Shown one piece after another: positions 57,579-64,000 of a DNA stretch of 64,000 bases (position 1 is the stretch's first letter; each line of letters opens with the position of its first letter). The stretch lies in contig KN834759.1 of the NCBI GenBank assembly GCA_000827265.1, positions 62,001 to 126,000 of the forward strand, in the 5' to 3' direction. The translations under genes were made by a program, and so were the position numbers. Source of the DNA: Collybiopsis luxurians FD-317 M1. Taxonomy: Eukaryota > Basidiomycota > Agaricomycetes > Agaricales > Omphalotaceae. Under the pieces are notes generated by a model that ran no database searches, was not told the DNA's origin, and saw nothing but the letters and a program-made list of their open reading frames with translations.

Positions 57579-60178
57579 TCAATGGAAGAACTGGAGGGGT
57601 TGCTGCTTGCCATCGGTTTCCGAGTACAGAGAGTAAGGATCCTCTTCGCTTGTGCCGTTGAGTGATTCATTAGGAGCTAGTAAAGGGCATGGATCAGTGT
57701 CTTTGAATTTGGAGTTGAAGATCGGCAGACATACCAAACCACCACAACGTGGTAACTCCTACAGGGAAAGTGTACGCGGCCTACGATGCGAAATAAGACG
57801 CGGATTCACATCTCAACGGTGTTATCAAAGACGTGCCTGCATTCCTCGGAACTCGATGGTAGTCGCGACCGGCGTAGGGTCCCAATTTCCATTGTTAGTG
57901 TCATCCGCTTGGAAGGTCTTTTGAAAAACGAGTTTAGGACGCGGAGATCACAACTACTCACAGTTCAGCACTACAATGGAATACCTCAACCAGTCTGAGG
58001 GGTTAACCCTTCCAGTAACGTACGCCGAAACGATGAGTGCCGAACCTAGTTGTCCACCGACGGAGACACCGATACGTTGGCCGAAAGGTCCTCCGACGTC
58101 TTTGGGAATGACTGCTTTCGAGGCTTGAGCCATAGCATAGACTGTCGATTCAAAGGAGGATTTGCATAACTGAACGACTGACCCACAAGGGAGGAAGAGG
58201 ACCGTACGCACATTCCTGGTTAACACTGTATGATCCATCGCTGTTGATCTGAACAATTCCGCGACAACCGCCACCGCAGCTATCAGTACCGGGAAGCATA
58301 GGCTGGCCATTTCCGTCAAGAGCGAGATTCCACATCAATCCTGTTGATGCACCATACTGGACAGCACCTACGAAGCGAGGCTGATCAGATGCGCCACATA
58401 ATACAAGACTTATTCGGTCGACTCACCAGTGAAGCTGTCAGAGAAGGTTTAAGCGATCGATAAGAGCAATGAAGTTAGACGAAAGAAGCGGCGCACATAT
58501 TCTCCATGTACCACTATATCAAGGTCCATTAGCCCCGTTATTCCTCTTCCTATCATTTGCTAGTCGACATACCTTGATATCACTCCACCAATCACTCCCT
58601 AGCGTCCCGGAGCACTCTATAACATAACACTCATCAGTCAAGGTTGTCTTCCTCCTGGATTGACAAATGTACCAGTGAAATATATCTAGATGCAAACTAG
58701 TCACATTTTTATTCGGGACAGATTTCGCATAGAAGAACTTACCTCCTTGTTCGGGAAGGCTGCTTGAAAGACAGCTTGCTCATTGACTGTGCCCTATTGG
58801 AAAGATCCATGTCAAATCCTCGAAATTTCACTTCTCTATAAACATAAACTAACCTGGTAACAATGGAACGCCACACCGGCAAACGCATTCGGAGCAGCCT
58901 GCAAAAGGGGTACAGCATAACTTGACACACCCGACCAATTATGGTCGAACCCTAGTAAAAGACAGACAGATATATCAAAACGATGCTGACTGAATTAAGC
59001 AAAAGAAAGTCGCGAACCAATGAGCTTTACAGAACCAAACCCATTGTTATTCATCAAGCTTCTGAGCGCCGTTCCTATCTGAGCCTCGACGGCGACCGTC
59101 ATTGTGCATGATGGATATGTCGAATCACTGTTCTGGGGTTCATTCTGGATAGATATGGCATAAGGTGTAAGGCCCTGAGACTGGAATCCCTGGAGACATT
59201 TGAGAAGGTAGTTCGCGTCTGTGTTTGAAGGGAATGAGGATGTTTCTCGTCGCTGAACGCGTAACGAACTAACATATAGAGACAGAGCTGCTAGTCAGAG
59301 ATCCGCCGTCCATAGTCCCAGAACTTTTCATCCAACCAGGCTGTCGAAACCCATAAACATTATTGCAAGGATCGACGAGACGAAGCAAAACTTGCCGGAG
59401 ACCAAGGAAGTACATGGATCTTGATATCTGAGGGACCAATCAAACCTCGAATCTTCGAAGCAAATCGAAATCGAAATCTTACACTGATTGACCGATTGGA
59501 TATCCTTCAAAGTGGAAAAAACATACGACGGCGCGTTATTGATATTGAACTTGCTGAAGGAAGTGTCGCCGGGCGAGGTGTCGTAGGTGTAAGTAGTCGC
59601 AGAAAAATCCGTGGCGCCCAGGGGTACGCGAATGTAATTCAATCCCGCAACGTTTGCACCATCCGTCGGCGAAAACAGATAGTTAATAAGAGCCCAATAA
59701 TTGTTTGAATTAGTATTCTAATGCAAAATGAGGCTTCGAATCAGCCGGCGGTTATAAGAAGATCACGCTGAACTATAATGGCGCACCTTCAAGTTATTGA
59801 AAAGCATTGCCGCAGAATCAGCTGCACACATATGCAGTCCGAATAAGAATAAACCCGAGGAGGAGGATGAAAGAAAAGCAGCACGACGCACTGAGAGTCC
59901 CGCCGAAACCAAACATGTTTTGGAACACCTGAGAATCATCTACCATGATATCAGCACTCCCTATTGCGCCTGGCGAGACAAAGTTGATGGGCGTGGATGG
60001 GGCGAGGGACGTGAAAAGGTGAGCTCGCTCCCAAGTCGTCTGCCACTGTGTCGAAGCGTGAGCCCAACTGCTGCAATAATCGCCTTTGCACTAGAGTACT
60101 TACAATGTCCCAAATCTGCTGAGAAGCAGCAGGCTGGAGGATGAAGAGTAGCAGAGAGAACCAAGAGAGAAGCATCAT
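57579..60178 (-). CDS. Secreted GH30 endo-beta-1,6-glucanase
   Basis: Starts at 60178 with a signal peptide (MMLLSWFSLLLFILQPAASQ) and ends QQPLQFFH at 57579, over many short exons. Conserved GH30 segments occur in order: NSNNYWALINYLFSPTDGAN, NYIRVPLGATDFSATTYTYD, NINNAPSYVFSTLKDIQS, PYAISIQNEPQN (acid/base Glu at 59139-59141), EAQIGTALRSLMNN, ECYVIECSGTLGSDWWSDIK (nucleophile Glu at 58615-58617), LMWNLALDGNGQPMLPGTDS, CGGGCRGIVQINSDGSY, AQASKAVIPKDVGG, GQRIGVSVGG and WDPTPVATTIEFRGMQ. The last segment belongs to the beta-sandwich domain that accompanies the barrel. Enzymes of this type cut beta-1,6-glucan, a fungal wall polymer, so roles in wall remodelling or attack on other fungi are likely. 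Confidence 0.88.
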
Positions 60179-60819
60179 AGTAACGTCCTGGGGGTAACAC
60201 GCCGAGGTACCGTTGTTATACTTGGTGCAATATGAACTGTACCTAGTGCGTCTATCGGCTGCGAGGGAAGTTCTGGGAAACCAAAGACAGATTCAGAAGC
60301 AGCACGTCTTTGGGCGGGTCCAATCCGATCGTGAAATACAAAGGGAGCAAACGGAAGAAAAGCCAAAGACAACGGATCTGGAATATGAACGTGGAGGAGA
60401 TGACTGGGATCCATGTGGAAACGAGCGTAATATAGGAAAATAGCACCCTCTCCATCATCTGATGTCAGAGCTACAAATTGTACAATCGCTGCGTTCGTTT
60501 TGTTCGCCAACGCGATCTGGTCAATCATCGCGTCATGCAATATTCAATTCTAAAATGGCATTGACATGTGGCCTATGCATTTAGGTCCAATCATTCTCAG
60601 CGAAAGCTTGAAGCAACTCTAATTTCGTAGCCAGCGGCAATTCAGAGAAGGTGTCTCGAGACTCGAGCCGAGAGAGAGAAAACAATACGTAGGTATTCTA
60701 TCACCGCAGAGAACTGAAAACTCCACAATTGAACGCAATGAACCTGAAAGGGCTATTCTCATCCAAAAATAGTACATCGCAAAGCAAAGACGCAATAAAA
60801 AAGGTACAGCGCAATCTAC
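60179..60819. other. Intergenic, no gene seen
   Basis: Upstream region of the GH30 gene and 3' end of the beta-adaptin gene. An open frame on the minus strand over 60175-60540 has no family resemblance and overlaps the GH30 start, so it is not annotated. Confidence 0.35.
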
Positions 60820-63607
60820 TTAAAATAAACCAAGTAGGTCATCCTGAGCCTGTTGATTTTGTTGAGGAGGGGATACAGCCGCTGGAGTCGCAATTGAGGG
60901 AGATTGTACCGCCGGAGAGCCGGAACTCATGCCTAGACCACCAAAGATATCATGTGGACTCGCTGACGGAGGCGCTGGAGTAGCAGGAGCACCAAAGATC
61001 GAGACAAGATCATCCAGTGGATTACTGGAGGTTCCTGCAAGGAGGTTCTGAGCTGCCGGTGTATGCGAAAGCACTTCAGTTGCCGCAAGACCCGAAGGTC
61101 GACCCTCAACAGCAGGGGTATCGTCAAAATCGCTGAAATCCAAGTTCAGTTTAGTGCTGATGAAAAAACGAATTTACGGCATGGACATACAGTAGATTTT
61201 CGGATTGCTGTCCGGCAGCGACGGTTTGTAAAGCCTTTTGTGTGGAGAACTGATCGTCCGGAGCACTGTGACAAGATTAATGAATCATCAGGAGGAACCT
61301 AGGAGAAGAAGACTTGCTCGGTTTTCCGCTGTAATGAATCAGCTCCCACCCGGCCCCTGCCAACAAACGTCTCTTCTGGCTTGTGATAAACACTAGCCAA
61401 GCTCGATATCTCTCCAAGCAGTTCTTCCAAAAGCGCTGGAGCTACAGTCGTCCTAGGAATCGAGATGGGTGGCCTTTGCGCCAAGACGACAGCCTAGTAA
61501 ACGAATTAGATTTGCGGTTCAAATACGGAAAAACATGACGAATGTAATTCAGTCTCGGGAGGCGGTAATACAAAAACACCATTCAGCAGGAAACGAGAAT
61601 AACGTACCTTCGCTGCTCCAGGGTCTGTCGACAATAATCGCCAATAGATGTATGCCCGGTCACGGACATCAGGTGAATCGCAGTCCTTTGTAGCGGTATC
61701 CAATATCCGCTGAACAATACCCTGCGATGAGTCCGGCTTCTTCAAAAACAGCTTCACTACGGCCGTTAGCGTTTGCAGTTGCACCTGCGAAATTCATCAG
61801 CGCTTATTGAGATGAAGCTCAAGGTGCAAGGGATACATACAGGGTAAGATTCTTCCGTAAAAGTGTCCACGAATATACCCAGCAATTCGTCAGCGTTATC
61901 GATCTTGTTGGCATATTCACCGATGATCCAGATTAAGGAAGCTTTAGCTTCCGGTTCATCCAACTCGTCGAGGTTCGCACAAAGAGTGGGAATGATACCC
62001 TCATAAGTGGACGGGTATTTTCGGAAGATGTCCTGTTAAAAACATCAATGTTGTACGCGACGCGATGCAAAGAGAAAACCAGCCTTCATGACGACTACAG
62101 CCTCCTGGACGACATAGCTGACCCGAGTGTCAATAAGCTCAAGAAGGACATGGACACATCGTTCGGCAGCAGAATCAATTTTAACGGCAGTTTGACCAAT
62201 GGCTTTAATGCTCTTTCGGACGAAATCTACATCGACTTCGGATGCGTATCTGCAGAATGCATTAAATCCATGAATACATGTTCAATGCAACGAAAACTCA
62301 CTCTTTGAGCTCACTCAACAGCGCATCCACGTTATTGTCTCCCGCTAGCCTCACCATAATATCCAACTTCTCAACCTTGACATATAACGGATCGTTGTAC
62401 TTGCAGAAAAATACCCGCATTTCATTGGAGAGAATATCCGGTCGCTTCTGGAGCAAGAGGTTGATGTTTCGCAACGCTACCCATTGGACTTCGGGAGGCG
62501 ATGAAAGCAGTGTGACGAGTGGAGGAGCCATCTTGCGGACGAGCTGTTTGATCAGATCCTCTCTGCGCACCCCTCTCATATGTATCATAATGACCTGGGT
62601 TAATACAAAGGTCAACGAAAATATGCGATGATCAAAGAAAACTGACGCACTTTTACAGCAGCCAGCACGACACTACCATTCACATGTTGAAACTGCGGTA
62701 CGACACGTTCGCAAATATGCTCGCTCTCTTTATCATCTTGAGCTACATATCGAGCCAGTGCGTTCAAAATGGCGACACGGCCCCATTCTGAGCATTCGTT
62801 GAGTGCGATGAGGAGTTTACTGAGGACAGAGGCGGAAATTGGGAATAAAGCGGGGTCGTTGGGAGATACAGAAGATTGGGAGGTAGCTGCGATGTGGATG
62901 TCCGTGAGAGCTGCGACGGTGTTGGCTACTACCTGATAACCAAGTTAGCTTGAAATTATGGATCAAAAAAGAGACGTGAAAGACGCGCCATGGGGTTACT
63001 ATCTGAAATCATTTCATGCAGCTGCTCTAAAAAACCATTATCGATGACCAGCTCAGGCTTCAGGTCATACAATTTTGCCACACAAAGCGCCGCAGTCTTC
63101 CGGACATACGGGTTCTCGTCCCTCAAACATTTCTGAAGTGGGTCGCAGAGGTAATCGATGATCTTTTCCGCTCGTAAAACGCCCATCGTCCGTATTGCCA
63201 GTGCTCGAACCAGAGGGTTTGGGTCATCGCTGTCCTTCACAAACGTGTTCACCGCGAGAATGACGAGTTCGGGCTGAGTTTTGGCGTAGTTCATTAGGTA
63301 GAGATACACCAGCTTTTTCTGTTCCAGATCATCTGTTTGCATATTTTTGAGGACATCTGGAAATAGACCGCTGACGTCTGGAGGTATACAGAGATCAGTT
63401 GACAATAAAGCCCTCACTCAATACCAACGCACCTTTGCCAACGGTCATCGAGGCTATGACCCTCTTGATAGCGTCTTTGCGTTTGTCGCGGTACTCGCTG
63501 TGGTCGCCCTTATTCATTTGATTTCAAGCCCAGAACGCGCAGACGTACCTGTTGAGATCGACACTGAGCTCATAATTTTCTCCCTTTCTTGGCGCTCTGA
63601 TGCTCAT
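60820..63607 (-). CDS. APL2: Beta subunit of a clathrin adaptor complex (AP-1 beta-adaptin)
   Basis: The start codon lies at 63607 ([19 protein letters not shown], intron, [20 protein letters not shown]). The adaptin trunk follows: [150 protein letters not shown] and [21 protein letters not shown] hinge rich in Ala, Pro and Ser ends in DDLLGLF at 60820. There is no ear domain after the hinge, as in most fungal beta-adaptins. Known role: sorting of cargo into clathrin-coated vesicles between the trans-Golgi and endosomes. Beta-1 and beta-2 cannot be fully separated by eye, so AP-1 is the likely choice. The C-terminal Leu-Gly-Leu-Phe is clathrin-box-like. Confidence 0.93.
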
Positions 63608-64000
63608 CGAGGTTTGGGTTTGGGTGCACGTCGGCGGGCGTCAAACGAACGATGCATCGGCAACGAAATAGCCGCCGGCAATCCAGACTGCGAGTTACAA
63701 AAACCAAGTCCATATATTATTGCAATTCCAAGTACATACAAGTCGTACATACAAGTCGGACATATTTGTAACTATCATATGCATCTCAAAGATCGTGAAG
63801 GTTGTAATGTAAAGACTCTACAGATAGAGAGCCTAGAGTTCAGAAGAAATTACAGCATGTGAAGAGACGAGGACTGATTCACGAGCAAACGCTCTCCTCC
63901 CTTCTTTCAAGCCGAAGCTTGAGTAACAACAGACCTCTTCAACGTGCGGTTACCTTGTACACAAGAATCCAACGTGCAAAACGGGACTACTGCAGAATAA
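63608..64000. other. Upstream region of the beta-adaptin gene
   Basis: No gene supported. It contains short direct repeats (AAGTACATACAAGTCGTACATACAAGT near 63730), written here as ACATACAAGTC twice. The window ends here. Confidence 0.35.

Noticed and set aside
1..64000. CRISPR arrays, prophage, plasmid origins
   Set aside because: Direct repeats found are few and irregular; the DNA is plainly fungal nuclear.

Overview
This window is nuclear DNA from a mushroom-forming basidiomycete (Agaricomycetes). That is inferred from dense genes cut by many introns of about 50 nt, from lineage-typical families (FunK1-type kinase-like protein, expanded F-box proteins, DUR3 urea transporter, GPR1/FUN34 transporter, GH30 beta-1,6-glucanase, Argonaute), and from an intron-less nuclear tRNA-Val. 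No viral, plasmid or CRISPR signal was seen. All assignments come from reading the translations by eye; no database search was possible.

Layout. 0-19 kb is mostly single-copy housekeeping or regulatory genes: the 5' end of an ER Hsp70-like chaperone (Lhs1/HYOU1 type), an unrecognised ORF, an Nhp6-type HMG-box protein, a seven-helix receptor, a GPR1/FUN34/YaaH transporter, a SAM methyltransferase with a dead partial copy upstream, tRNA pseudouridine synthase Deg1/Pus3, an Argonaute with a complete DEDH tetrad, and a protein with two SMP (seed-maturation-protein type) repeats. 19-25 kb holds old repeat copies and a Zn2Cys6 transcription factor flanked by a short direct repeat.

25-36.5 kb is an array of five co-oriented, five-exon genes for secreted SurE-like phosphatase/nucleotidase proteins, plus a decayed sixth copy. 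They form two subfamilies (A/B/C and D/E). Long upstream stretches are duplicated with the genes, and copy B carries a His-Pro repeat expansion. After a tRNA-Val and a zinc alcohol dehydrogenase, 39.7-48 kb is an array of F-box-like genes on the minus strand: three appear intact, one has nonsense codons, and relics and a chimeric scrap lie between them. A FunK1-like kinase gene borders the array and has contributed a fragment to the scrap.

50-64 kb returns to conserved genes: a cyclophilin-RRM protein (Cyp6/PPIL4 type), a DUR3-type urea symporter, a GH30 endo-beta-1,6-glucanase and a beta-adaptin. The genes do not form one pathway. The notable features are the two birth-and-death gene arrays, and two likely GC-AG introns, in the receptor and in the urea transporter. 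Exon limits stated below were checked by reading frame; where this could not be done it is said.
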